From Mycobacterium sp. (GTDB lineage: Bacteria; Actinomycetota; Actinomycetes; Mycobacteriales; Mycobacteriaceae), in the NCBI GenBank assembly GCA_021732005.1, contig JAKFVT010000025.1, forward strand, positions 182,191 through 246,190: 64,000 bases of DNA, read 5' to 3'. Below, piece by piece: positions 16,301 to 25,037 of the stretch; the stretch's first letter is position 1; the number at the start of each line of letters is the position of its first letter. The translations under genes were made by a program, and so were the position numbers. The notes beneath the pieces are model-generated. The model saw only the letters and a list, made by a program, of their open reading frames with translations, was not told the origin of the DNA and made no database searches.

Positions 16301-17392
16301 ATGGCAGAAGTCGAGTTCCGGGACGTGACCCGGCGTTACGCGGGCGGGGTCACCGCCCTCAAGGATTTCACCCTCACGGTTGCCGACGGGGAGTTCCTGA
16401 TCCTGGTCGGGCCGTCGGGGTGCGGCAAGAGCACGGCGTTGAGACTGCTTGCGGGGCTTGACAAGCCGACATCCGGCGAGATCAGGATCGGCGACCGGAC
16501 CGTCACCGGCCTGGCACCGGGCGAGCGTGACATCGCCATGGTGTTCCAGAATTACGCGCTGTACCCGCACATGTCGGTCTACCGCAATCTGGCCTACGGG
16601 CTTCGGCAGCGCAAGACACCGCGCGCCGAGATCGAGCGACGAGTCCGGGAGACCGCCGCCCTGCTCGAGATCGACATGCTGTTGGACCGCAAGCCCGGTC
16701 AGCTCTCCGGCGGCCAACGCCAACGAGTCGCGATGGGCCGCGCCCTGGTCCGCCAGCCGCAGGCGTTCCTGCTGGACGAACCGCTGTCGAACCTCGACGC
16801 CAAGTTGCGCAACCAGGTCCGCGGGGATCTGAAGCGATTGCACCGCGAACTGCCGGTCACCTCGATCTACGTCACCCACGATCAGGTCGAGGCGATGACG
16901 CTCGGCGATCGGCTGTGTGTGATGTCCGGCGGCGCGATCCAACAGATCGGCACACCCGACGAGATCTACAACCGGCCGGCCAACACCTTCGTCGCCGCGT
17001 TCATGGGCAGTCCCCCGATGAACCTCATTGCGGGCGAGGTTCGCTCGGGCGTGCTGCACCTCGCCGACACCGCCGTGACTACCGTGTCAACGCCGGACGG
17101 TCCGGTGACGGTCGGCGTTCGTCCGGAGCATCTGCAGCTGCACGACAGCTACGCCGACGGGCTGCTGCCTGCGCGGGTCGATTTCATCGAACCGCTGGGC
17201 AGTCACGTATTGGTGACAGCGCTGGTCGGTACCGGTGACACGGACAGGGCGCGGGTGATCGTCCATGCACCGGCAGGCACCGACCTGCCGGCAGGCACCC
17301 TTATTGGTCTGGAGATGCCGCCGGAGCGGACGTACTTCTTCGACGCCGATACCGGCTCCGCGCGCCGCAGTCGCGAGCACATCGCGCTCTGA
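16301..17392 (+). CDS. ABC transporter ATPase, MsmK/UgpC type
   Basis: A 363-residue ATPase. Walker A is G-P-S-G-C-G-K-S-T (37-45), the signature is L-S-G-G-Q-R-Q-R, Walker B F-L-L-D-E-P-L-S-N-L-D-A, and the switch His lies in Y-V-T-H-D-Q. The last 120 residues form the TOBE/OB regulatory domain of sugar ATPases. Unlike many actinobacteria, which share one MsiK among importers, this importer carries its own ATPase. The ATG at 16301 follows the malG-type stop. A hairpin immediately after its TGA probably ends the operon. Confidence 0.93.
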   Translation: MAEVEFRDVTRRYAGGVTALKDFTLTVADGEFLILVGPSGCGKSTALRLLAGLDKPTSGEIRIGDRTVTGLAPGERDIAMVFQNYALYPHMSVYRNLAYGLRQRKTPRAEIERRVRETAALLEIDMLLDRKPGQLSGGQRQRVAMGRALVRQPQAFLLDEPLSNLDAKLRNQVRGDLKRLHRELPVTSIYVTHDQVEAMTLGDRLCVMSGGAIQQIGTPDEIYNRPANTFVAAFMGSPPMNLIAGEVRSGVLHLADTAVTTVSTPDGPVTVGVRPEHLQLHDSYADGLLPARVDFIEPLGSHVLVTALVGTGDTDRARVIVHAPAGTDLPAGTLIGLEMPPERTYFFDADTGSARRSREHIAL

Positions 17393-17395
17393 GCG

Positions 17396-17419
17396 ACCAC
17401 CCCGCTCACCGGGAGTGGT
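17396..17419 (+). terminator. Hairpin after the sugar operon
   Basis: Four bases after the ATPase TGA, ACCACCCCG pairs with CGGG-A-GTGGT across a CTCAC loop. This gives a nine-pair stem with one bulged A. Only a weak T-rich tail (tgttgcttccc) follows, as is usual for mycobacterial terminators. It also separates the sugar operon from the downstream kstD-like gene, which has its own ribosome site. Confidence 0.5.
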
Positions 17420-17474
17420 TGTTGCTTCCCGCGCCGGCACCGATCACAGTGGGTGCCAGCGACAAAGGAGGCCG

Positions 17475-19034
17475 ATGACTGCGCACGACACCCCGTTCGA
17501 CGAGACCGTCGACGTCATCGTGGCCGGTTCCGGCGGCGGTATCACCGGCGCCTACACGGCGGCCCGCGAAGGACTGTCGGTGGCGCTGGTGGAGGCGACC
17601 GACAAGTTCGGCGGCACCACCGCGTATTCCGGTGGCGGCGGCATGTGGTTCCCGTGCAACCCGGTCCTGCAGCGCGCCGGCAGCGACGACACGATCGACA
17701 AGGCGCTGAACTACTTCCACACCGTGATCGGTGACCGGACTCCCCGGGAACTGCAGGAGACCTACATCCGCCGCGGGCCCGGTCTGGTCGAATACCTGGA
17801 AGCCGACGAGAATTTCGTGTTCAGCGTGCTGCCCTGGCCGGATTATTACGGGTCGGCGCCGGACTCCCGCAGCGACGGCCTGCGCCACATCGTGGCGGCA
17901 CCCATCCGCGGTGAGAAGCTCGGCCCCTACGCCGGTTCCGTGCGCGGGCCACTCGACCATGACCGTCTCGGCGCACCGGCACCGGACAAGCTCTTCGGCG
18001 GACGGGCGCTGATCGGCCGGTTTCTCGCTGCGCTGGCCGGCTACCCCGACGCGGTGCTGTACCGCAACACCCAGCTGACCGATCTGATCACCGACGACGG
18101 CCGGGTAGTCGGGGCGGTGGTGCAACGCGACGGCAGCCCGGTGCGGATCGGCGCCCGGCGCGGAGTGCTCTTGGCCGCAGGCGGATTCGAGCACAATCCC
18201 GAGCTGCGACGGACCTTTCGCGTGCCCGGCGACGCTCGTGACACGATGGGCGGACCCGGCAGCACGGGTGCGGCGTTGCAGGCCGCGATGCGGATCGGCG
18301 CGGCCACCGATCTGATGGACCAGGCGTGGTGGTCACCGGGCCTGACCCATCCGGACGGTCGCTCGGCGTTCGCGCTGTGGTTCACCGGAGGCATCTTCGT
18401 CAATCAGGCCGGGCAGCGGTTCGTCAACGAGTCCGCGGCCTATGACCGGATCGGCAGGCAGATCATCACCGAGATGCAGGCAGGCCGCCTCGACATCCCG
18501 TTCTGGATGGTCTACGACAACCGCGAGGGCGACGTCCCGCCGGTGAAGGCGACCAACGTCTCGATGGTCGACACCGAAAGCTATCGGGCCGCCGGATTAT
18601 GGCGCAGCGCAGACACTCTGGCCGAATTGGCCGACCTGATCGGCGTCCCCGCCGACACTCTGAACGAGACGGTCAACCGGTACAACGCGATGGTCGCCGC
18701 CGGTGCCGACACCGACTTCGGTCGCGGCGACGAAGCGTACGATCGGGCATTCTCCGGCGGCGAATCGCCGTTGGTCGCGATCGACACTCCCCCGTTTCAC
18801 GCGGCGGCATTCGGACTGTCCGATCTCGGGACCAAAGGTGGGCTGCGCACCGATACCAGGGCGAGGGTGCTCGACGACTCCGGCGAGCCGATCCCGGGGC
18901 TGTACGCGGCAGGCAACACCATGGCCGCGGTCAGCGGAACCACCTATCCCGGCGGCGGGAATCCGATCGGCGCGTCGATGTTGTTCAGCTACGTGGCCGC
19001 ACTCGACATGGCCGGTGGCGTCAGGTCAGCTTGA
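17475..19034 (+). CDS. Second KstD-like FAD dehydrogenase
   Basis: A 519-residue flavoprotein with G-S-G-G-G-I dinucleotide loop near residue 17, K-F-G-G-T-T-A-Y-S-G-G-G-G next, LLAAGGFEHNPELRR mid-protein and a C-terminal S-G-T-T-Y-P-G-G-G signature. It is about 50 residues shorter than the KstD at 2799 and differs at the C-terminal loop (G-G-N-P-I-G instead of A-G-A-T-I), so the two are distant paralogues. Members act as 3-ketosteroid delta-1- or delta-4-dehydrogenases. The ATG at 17475 follows AAAGGAGG with ideal spacing. It is convergent with the secreted-protein gene and overlaps it by 14 bp. Confidence 0.85.
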   Translation: MTAHDTPFDETVDVIVAGSGGGITGAYTAAREGLSVALVEATDKFGGTTAYSGGGGMWFPCNPVLQRAGSDDTIDKALNYFHTVIGDRTPRELQETYIRRGPGLVEYLEADENFVFSVLPWPDYYGSAPDSRSDGLRHIVAAPIRGEKLGPYAGSVRGPLDHDRLGAPAPDKLFGGRALIGRFLAALAGYPDAVLYRNTQLTDLITDDGRVVGAVVQRDGSPVRIGARRGVLLAAGGFEHNPELRRTFRVPGDARDTMGGPGSTGAALQAAMRIGAATDLMDQAWWSPGLTHPDGRSAFALWFTGGIFVNQAGQRFVNESAAYDRIGRQIITEMQAGRLDIPFWMVYDNREGDVPPVKATNVSMVDTESYRAAGLWRSADTLAELADLIGVPADTLNETVNRYNAMVAAGADTDFGRGDEAYDRAFSGGESPLVAIDTPPFHAAAFGLSDLGTKGGLRTDTRARVLDDSGEPIPGLYAAGNTMAAVSGTTYPGGGNPIGASMLFSYVAALDMAGGVRSA

Positions 19035-19536
19035 TCAGCTTGAACGGCATGTTGATGAAGAGCGCGAGGCTACGCCCGCAGGCCCCCGGCTGACCGGTGG
19101 TCGAGTCCTGACCCACCAGTGTGTTGGACGTGGGATCGGTCTGATCACCGCCCGGGGAGGACCCGTGGAACCGGATCACCTGTAATCCTGGTGCGCTGGT
19201 GCCGTCCTGACACGGCATCCAGTCCTCGATGACACGCTTGACCCGCCAGTCCCCGCCGGTCTGATAGATCGGGGCCGTCCAACCGGCGTCGCTGCTCACC
19301 GTCCCGGTGCACTCGGTCGGATAACTGCATGTCGAGTTGATCGTCCAGATACTGCGGATGCTGCGCTCGTCGTGGAACACGTCGTTGGTGGTAGCCCACT
19401 CGCCGTTGGACGTCGCCTGGAATGTGCCGTTGAGCGCCCACTTTTCGCCGGCGTTCGCGGCGGCCGGATTCAGGAGGCCGCCGAGCACCGCAGTGGTCAG
19501 CGCCGTGACGCCGATCAGCATTCGTGACTTACGCAT
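19021..19536 (-). CDS. Secreted Cys-containing protein at the end of the mce operon
   Basis: A 171-residue protein with a clear signal peptide: M-R-K-S-R, a hydrophobic core, and A-N-A before the likely cleavage at residue 29. The mature part has Trp-rich strands (W-A-L-N-G-T-F, R-S-I-W-T-I) and paired Cys in S-T-C-S-Y-P-T-E-C, C-Q-D-G-T and G-A-C-G-R, suggesting disulphides in a small beta domain. I do not recognise the family. Proteins of this type are often encoded beside mycobacterial mce operons. It follows mceF by 23 bp on the same strand and is likely co-transcribed. ATG 19536 follows GGGGAGAGG; a longer frame from 19587 lacks sense before the signal peptide. Confidence 0.8.
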   Translation of the reverse strand: MRKSRMLIGVTALTTAVLGGLLNPAAANAGEKWALNGTFQATSNGEWATTNDVFHDERSIRSIWTINSTCSYPTECTGTVSSDAGWTAPIYQTGGDWRVKRVIEDWMPCQDGTSAPGLQVIRFHGSSPGGDQTDPTSNTLVGQDSTTGQPGACGRSLALFINMPFKLIKLT

Positions 19537-19559
19537 GTGGCCTCTCCCCTCACCTGTGG

Positions 19560-21155
19560 TCATGTCGTCGGCAGCAGATCCTTCCACGACATATCCCCGT
19601 TCCCGCTCGCCAGATTGGTCTGTTGGCCCACGTGGCCGTCGGGCGTGGCGTAATGCCCGGTGGCCGGGTCGTAGGTGGCGATCGCCACCGACGGGCCGCC
19701 TGCCGAGCCCGGGGTGAACGCGCTCGGCGCTACCGCAGGCCCGCCGCCCTGATCGGTCGGCGCGATATCCGGAGCACCCGTGGGCGCCAACGTTGCCGGC
19801 ACAGGCGGTATCGGCGTACCGGCAGGTGCCGGGACCGGTCCCGGCGGCAGCGGAGTGCCCTGCAGCGGCCCGTAGATGTGATCGTTCAACGTCGTCCGGT
19901 CGTCCGGCGGGATGCCCTGCGCGATCAGGTTGGGATCGATCGGGTTCGGACCCGTCGCATGCTGACGCATGGCAAGCGGTTCATACGGCTTGTCGCTGTC
20001 ACAGATCTCCACCGTGGGTGCCCGCTTACCGGGCTCACCCTGACACGGATAGTTGCGGGCGCCACGGACCGCGATAGGCGAATCCTGGGGCAGCTTGCAG
20101 TAGAGCCCGTCCGGCGTGTCGATCGTGGACGTGTCTTCCGGTGAGCGCCACTGCGACGGGGGCAGGAAGCCCACCGTGCACGCGGGCGGATCGCTGATCG
20201 TCAGGGTGAAGTCACCCAGCGTCATACCGGTCGGGTTGTTCAGCGGTGAGCCGACCGCCTGAATGGAGCCGACGTACGGCGGCAACAGCACGAGAAGTTG
20301 TTCCAGGCTCTTGTTGTACGTCACGCCGATCTGGCCCACCGTCGACAGGCTTGCCAGCAGGATCGGCAGCGTCGGCTTCACCTGGTTGAACAACGCGGAG
20401 GCCTCGTCGGCCGCACCGGGCCCGTTGGCCAGGATGCCGCGCCACTGCGGGTCGTTGGTGTTCAGCTGGTCGGTGATGCCCGCCAGGCTGTGCGCCCAGG
20501 TGCGGATGGCATCGGTGGAGGCAAGCTGGCCGTCCAGCAGCGGGCGACTGTCCTCCACCAACGTGCGGGTCTGATCTGCGGTGGCATTGAAATCGGCGGC
20601 CAGTCGCGACGCCGAGTCGTTCAACGTGGTGAGGTCGTCGCCGGCGCCGTTGAGCCCCTGATACGCGTTGTCCAACAGATTGGCGATGCGGTTGGTGGGG
20701 ATGCTCTTGAGCAACTCGTTGGTCTGATCCAGCACCGGGCCGACCGCCTGCGGGACGGTCGCGTTCTTGGCGGGGATCACCGAGCCGTCCTGGAGGAACG
20801 GCCCGGAATCGGTGCGCGGCACCAGATCCACGTACTGCTCGCCGACCGCCGACACACTGAGCACCCGGGCCTGCAGATCGGCGGGCACCTTCGGATTGCT
20901 GGCCAGTGACAGCGTGGCCACCGCGCCGGAGCGGGTCGGCACCACCTCGGTGACCTTGCCCAGCTGCACGCCGCGGTAGGTCACGTTCGAGAACTGGTAC
21001 AGGCCACCGGTTCTCGGTAGCTCGAGCTTGACCGTGATGCGGCCGATGCCGAGCAAGGTGGGTGCCTGCATGTACACCATGACCATGACGGCGATCCCGA
21101 CCACCGACGCGATGGTGAAGATGATCAGCTGATTGCGGACGAAACGCGTCAGCAT
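19560..21155 (-). CDS. mceF: MceF-type lipid import protein
   Basis: A 531-residue Mce protein. It has one N-terminal transmembrane helix (about 10-30), the MCE domain (about 37-115; R-T-G-G-L-Y-Q-F-S-N-V-T-Y-R-G-V), a long helical region with DQTNELLKSIP-type heptads (about 150-300), and a Pro/Gly-rich C-terminal tail. MCE proteins form a hexameric periplasmic tunnel that carries lipids from the outer mycomembrane to the YrbE permease. It is the sixth and last mce gene of the operon, and its ATG overlaps the mceE stop by one base. Confidence 0.93.
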   Translation of the reverse strand: MLTRFVRNQLIIFTIASVVGIAVMVMVYMQAPTLLGIGRITVKLELPRTGGLYQFSNVTYRGVQLGKVTEVVPTRSGAVATLSLASNPKVPADLQARVLSVSAVGEQYVDLVPRTDSGPFLQDGSVIPAKNATVPQAVGPVLDQTNELLKSIPTNRIANLLDNAYQGLNGAGDDLTTLNDSASRLAADFNATADQTRTLVEDSRPLLDGQLASTDAIRTWAHSLAGITDQLNTNDPQWRGILANGPGAADEASALFNQVKPTLPILLASLSTVGQIGVTYNKSLEQLLVLLPPYVGSIQAVGSPLNNPTGMTLGDFTLTISDPPACTVGFLPPSQWRSPEDTSTIDTPDGLYCKLPQDSPIAVRGARNYPCQGEPGKRAPTVEICDSDKPYEPLAMRQHATGPNPIDPNLIAQGIPPDDRTTLNDHIYGPLQGTPLPPGPVPAPAGTPIPPVPATLAPTGAPDIAPTDQGGGPAVAPSAFTPGSAGGPSVAIATYDPATGHYATPDGHVGQQTNLASGNGDMSWKDLLPTT

Positions 21156-22459
21156 CAGTTACCCCCGTCCTGTGGCGCAGCTGCCGGAGCCGGACCCGGC
21201 AGCGGGCCGGTCGCCGGGCCCGGCAGCGGGCCGGAGCCCATGCCGGGAGCGGGCTGGGTGGCGCCGGTCAACGACGCCTGCTGGTTGGGCGCCGCCGGGC
21301 CCGGGCCCACCAATGGCGGGATGTCCGCCACCTGCGTCGGGGGCGGTGCCGGGCTGAACGGCGCGTTCAGCGGATCGTAGGTGTAGGTCGCGTACCACGG
21401 ATCACCAGGCGCGGGAACGAGTTTGGCGTTCTCATCACCCCAGCGGGTACCGAGCATCAGCGTCTTCTTCAACCGCGGCACGGTGAAGTCGAAGATGATG
21501 AACTGGTTCAGGTAGTCGCCACGGATCGCCCGGTCGATGACCTGCTGCGTGTACGGGAACGTCGGCAGGTACGCCAGCGCTGTGTCCAGCTTCGGTCCGA
21601 CATCGGCAAGCGCCTTCAGCGTCGGCTCGAGGTTCTGCAGGTTACGTACGAGATCGGCCTTCGTGTCGTTGACCAGACCGGTGGCCAGATTCGAGAAATC
21701 GCGGAACTTCTCCAGCGCGGTGGTGATGCGGGGACGCTCCTTGACCAGCACGTCCAGCGCCGGCGGGATCCGGTTCAGTGCGTCGGTGAGGACACCCTGT
21801 TGCGCGGCGAACGTACCGGCCAGTCGATTCAGAGAGTTCACCGCCTCGTTGATGCTGTCGCGCTGGTTGGCCAGCAGACCGATGAAATCGTTGAGCCGCG
21901 TGAGCAAGTCGCGGATCTGGTCGGTCCTGCCGTTCAGCGCGGCGCTGAACTCGTGGATGATGTCGCCGATCTGGCCCAGTCCGCCACCGTTGACGACCAC
22001 CGAGAGCGCCGAGAGGGTCTGCTCGGTCGACGGGTACGTCGAGGAACGATTGAGGCCGAGCGTGGCACCGGGTTGGAGGACCCCGCTCGGGGCCTGACCC
22101 AGCGGGGGGTTCAGCGCCAGGTGCATGGATCCCAGCAGGCTGGTCTGCCCCACCGAGGCCACCGCGTTAGCCGGAATCACCACGCCGGGCTGGACCGAGA
22201 CCTCGACATCGGCGTGCCAGTCGGTGACCGTCATGTCACCGACACTGCCGACCACGACATCACCGACCATGACCGGTGAATTCGATTCCAGCTGGCCCAC
22301 ATTGGCGATTTCGATGTGATAGGTGCTCGAACCCTTGCCGTGTCCGACGGTTCCCGGCAACGGCAGGGAGTTCAGACCACCGAAACTACAGCCGGTCACT
22401 GTGACCGCGACGCAGGAGGCGGTCACCACCAGGCGCTGCACCGAAGCGCGACGGATCAT
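21155..22459 (-). CDS. mceE: MceE-type lipoprotein
   Basis: A 434-residue Mce protein with a lipobox V-T-G-C24 after a short signal peptide, as expected for MceE subunits. The MCE domain follows (about 42-120; N-V-G-Q-L-E-S-N-S-P-V-M-V-G-D-V), then helical region and a repetitive Pro/Gly/Ala tail (P-G-P-A-T-G-P-L-P-G-P). The lipid anchor presumably fixes the subunit in the cell envelope. The ATG overlaps the mceD stop as ATGA. Confidence 0.94.
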   Translation of the reverse strand: MIRRASVQRLVVTASCVAVTVTGCSFGGLNSLPLPGTVGHGKGSSTYHIEIANVGQLESNSPVMVGDVVVGSVGDMTVTDWHADVEVSVQPGVVIPANAVASVGQTSLLGSMHLALNPPLGQAPSGVLQPGATLGLNRSSTYPSTEQTLSALSVVVNGGGLGQIGDIIHEFSAALNGRTDQIRDLLTRLNDFIGLLANQRDSINEAVNSLNRLAGTFAAQQGVLTDALNRIPPALDVLVKERPRITTALEKFRDFSNLATGLVNDTKADLVRNLQNLEPTLKALADVGPKLDTALAYLPTFPYTQQVIDRAIRGDYLNQFIIFDFTVPRLKKTLMLGTRWGDENAKLVPAPGDPWYATYTYDPLNAPFSPAPPPTQVADIPPLVGPGPAAPNQQASLTGATQPAPGMGSGPLPGPATGPLPGPAPAAAPQDGGN

Positions 22460-23943
22460 GATGGCGGATTCCCTTCAGCGGGAGCCGGAGCGGCAGCCGG
22501 AGCCGGATCCGGCGGCGCCGCTTCCGCAGGCAGCAGCATGCCCTGCAGGTTCGACGGCGGTTGAGCGGCCGGCCCGACCGGAACCCCGGGCGGGATCGGG
22601 GCGCCGGGGAACAGCGCCGGCGACGGATCGGCGGGCAGGCCGTTCGGGGCGTATGACCCTTGATGCGTATTCGGCGGGCCGCCCCAGCCTGCCGGGCCCG
22701 GCACGTCACCGTTGTACCCGGTGTAGGCCGACACGGCGGGCGGAACTTCGTAACCCGGCGGGGTTCCGCCTGCGCCACCCGGGGCCAGACCCGGCTCGCT
22801 GTAGATCAGCTTGTCGGGGCTGGTGGACTTGCCCAGGTAGGCGTTGAACGGGAACGGCAGGTAGTTGAAGTTCAACAACCGCAGGGCCGGGCCGAGGTAC
22901 TGCGCGCACAGCTTGCCGGTCTCCGGGGCGGTGGCGTTCTGCACGGCCCCGATGGCCGAGCAGATGACCTGCAAGGGGTTGGAGAAGTTGGCCAGTGCGA
23001 AACCGCCCAGCGCGCTTTGGGAGTCCGGGTTGTAGATGTTGTAGGCGTTGCCGATCGCGTTCGGCGCCACGTGCAGCAGGTTCTCGACGACGAGCTTGTT
23101 GTCGGCGAGGTTCTTGGTCACGTTGCCCAACCGCTGGATCTGTTCGGCGGTCTGGTTGCGGCTGCCGGCGATGAACCGCTGGACGTCGACCACGGCGCTG
23201 GACAGGTTCGTCAGCGCCCCGTCGAGGTCGGATCGGCTGCCGTCGACCACGCTGGTCAGCGAAGCCAGGCGATCCTGGAACTGGACTATCTGAGTGTTGC
23301 TGTCACGCAACGCCGTCACGAAGATCTGCAGGTTCTTGATGGTGTCGACGATGTTGCCGCTGCCGTCGGCCAGCACCTTGCTGACCCCGGACAGCTGCTT
23401 GATGGTGTCCCGCAGCTTCTCCCCGTTGCCGTCGAGGGCGTTGGCAGCGCTGTCGATGAAGCGGCCGACCGAGGTGGGCTGCCCGTCGCCCTTCGGGCCG
23501 AGATCGGTGGCCAGGCGCATCAACTCGGTCTTGATCTGATCCCACTCGACCGGAACCGCGGTGCGGTCCAACCCGATCACCGCGCCGTCCGTCATCTTCG
23601 GACCCTTGTCGTCATAGGGCGGCGTGAGCTGGATGTAGCGGGCACCCACCAGGTTCTGCGAGACGATCACCGCCTCGGCATTGGCCGGAATCGGCACGTC
23701 CCGGTCGACGGCCAACACGAACTTGGCTTTGGTGCCCTGGGCGTCGATGGAGTCGATCTTGCCGACCTTGACCCCCGCGACCCGCACTTCGTCACCCGGG
23801 TAGATCGCGGTGGCGCTGGTGAAGTAGGCGGTGATCGTGTTGGGCTTGAAGAACGCCTGGCGGACCAGAAGCGCGATCCCGCCGATGATCAACACGGCCA
23901 ACACCGCAGAGACGACGACCGTCAGTCGCCCGCGAGACTTCAT
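22456..23943 (-). CDS. mceD: MceD-type lipid import protein
   Basis: A 495-residue Mce protein with N-terminal transmembrane helix, MCE domain (Y-P-G-D-E-V-R-V-A-G-V-K-V-G-K-I), helical region and a long Pro-rich tail of about 130 residues. The ATG at 23943, which overlaps the mceC TGA, is preferred to a GTG-type start four codons upstream. Confidence 0.93.
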   Translation of the reverse strand: MKSRGRLTVVVSAVLAVLIIGGIALLVRQAFFKPNTITAYFTSATAIYPGDEVRVAGVKVGKIDSIDAQGTKAKFVLAVDRDVPIPANAEAVIVSQNLVGARYIQLTPPYDDKGPKMTDGAVIGLDRTAVPVEWDQIKTELMRLATDLGPKGDGQPTSVGRFIDSAANALDGNGEKLRDTIKQLSGVSKVLADGSGNIVDTIKNLQIFVTALRDSNTQIVQFQDRLASLTSVVDGSRSDLDGALTNLSSAVVDVQRFIAGSRNQTAEQIQRLGNVTKNLADNKLVVENLLHVAPNAIGNAYNIYNPDSQSALGGFALANFSNPLQVICSAIGAVQNATAPETGKLCAQYLGPALRLLNFNYLPFPFNAYLGKSTSPDKLIYSEPGLAPGGAGGTPPGYEVPPAVSAYTGYNGDVPGPAGWGGPPNTHQGSYAPNGLPADPSPALFPGAPIPPGVPVGPAAQPPSNLQGMLLPAEAAPPDPAPAAAPAPAEGNPPS

Positions 23944-25037
23944 GGCTGCCCCCATCGCTCATTCGGCTGCGGAATTCCGTTGTACGGGAACGGGATCTCC
24001 GCACGCGGTCCGGCATTGTCGGCCGGCTGCCCCGCATCGGTGCCGCGCCGGAAGCCCAGTGCGTAGTCGAGGAAGGGCTGCAGGGTCTGCGCCGGGTTCA
24101 GGTTCGCGACGAAGGCGTTGTAGTAGAAGCCGTTGTTGACCGCTTCCGCCTGCGTCAGCTGGAATTTGGCCAGGCCCTTCATGGCCGCCGTGATGTTGTC
24201 ATTGTTCTTCTCCAACATCGCGGTCACCGAATTGAGCTTCTCCAAAGCCGGTGCCAGATCCTTTTCGTTGTCGGCCACGAGTCCGCTGAGCTGCTTGGCC
24301 AGGGCCGAGGTACTGGCCAGCAGGTTCGCGATCGCGTAGCGGCGCTGCGACAGCACGCCGACCAGGTCATTGGCGTTGAGCAGCAAGGTGTTCACCTGCG
24401 CACTGCGCTGCGACAGGATCCCCGTCACGTTCGCCGCGCTCTTGAGCAGATTGCCCAGTGATTCGTTGCGCTCGTTGATCATCCGCGACAACTTGCTGAT
24501 GCCGTCGAACGTCGGCCCCAGCTGCGGGCTGATCCGATCAAGGGTGTCGGACAACGTGTCGAGCGACTGGTTGACCGCCGCGGTGTCGGTGTCTGCGGTG
24601 TTGCCCGCGAAATCCTCCAGCGACTGGCTCAGCGAGTACGGCGACCCGGTGCGCGACACGGGGATCACGTCGGATGCCCGAAGCGATCCCTTGCCGTTGG
24701 ACTCCAGGGTCAGGATCCGTTGTCCCAGCAGCGTTCCGGTGCGGATGTGTGCCGAGGTGTCGGTACCGAGCCGAACCGAGCCTTTGACCATGAAGGTCAC
24801 CAACGCCTTGCCGTGCTGCAAGGACACATCAGACACGGTGCCGACCTTGACACCGGACACCTTGACGTCGTTACCGGGCTGCAGGCCGCCTGCTTCGGTG
24901 AACAGCGCCTGATGCCGGATCGACGTGGCAAGCGACACCAGCCGTTCGGGCTGAAGCCCGATGGTGATGACGAGCACGATCAGCGCCAGGCCGATGAAGC
25001 CTGCCCTGATCAGCGAGGATCCACGATATTTGAGCAT
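23940..25037 (-). CDS. mceC: MceC-type lipid import protein
   Basis: A 365-residue Mce protein. The transmembrane helix is at about 9-28, the MCE domain contains L-Q-P-G-N-D-V-K-V-S-G-V-K-V-G, and the helical region has repeated L-L-x3-A-N-x-L heptads. ATG 25037 overlaps the mceB TAA by one base. An in-frame start 15 bp upstream would give five extra residues. Confidence 0.92.
   Translation of the reverse strand: MLKYRGSSLIRAGFIGLALIVLVITIGLQPERLVSLATSIRHQALFTEAGGLQPGNDVKVSGVKVGTVSDVSLQHGKALVTFMVKGSVRLGTDTSAHIRTGTLLGQRILTLESNGKGSLRASDVIPVSRTGSPYSLSQSLEDFAGNTADTDTAAVNQSLDTLSDTLDRISPQLGPTFDGISKLSRMINERNESLGNLLKSAANVTGILSQRSAQVNTLLLNANDLVGVLSQRRYAIANLLASTSALAKQLSGLVADNEKDLAPALEKLNSVTAMLEKNNDNITAAMKGLAKFQLTQAEAVNNGFYYNAFVANLNPAQTLQPFLDYALGFRRGTDAGQPADNAGPRAEIPFPYNGIPQPNERWGQP

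Noticed and set aside
21155..21357. Proline/glycine-rich tandem pattern at the end of mceE
   Set aside because: It encodes the low-complexity tail typical of MceE and MceF proteins; not an independent repeat element.
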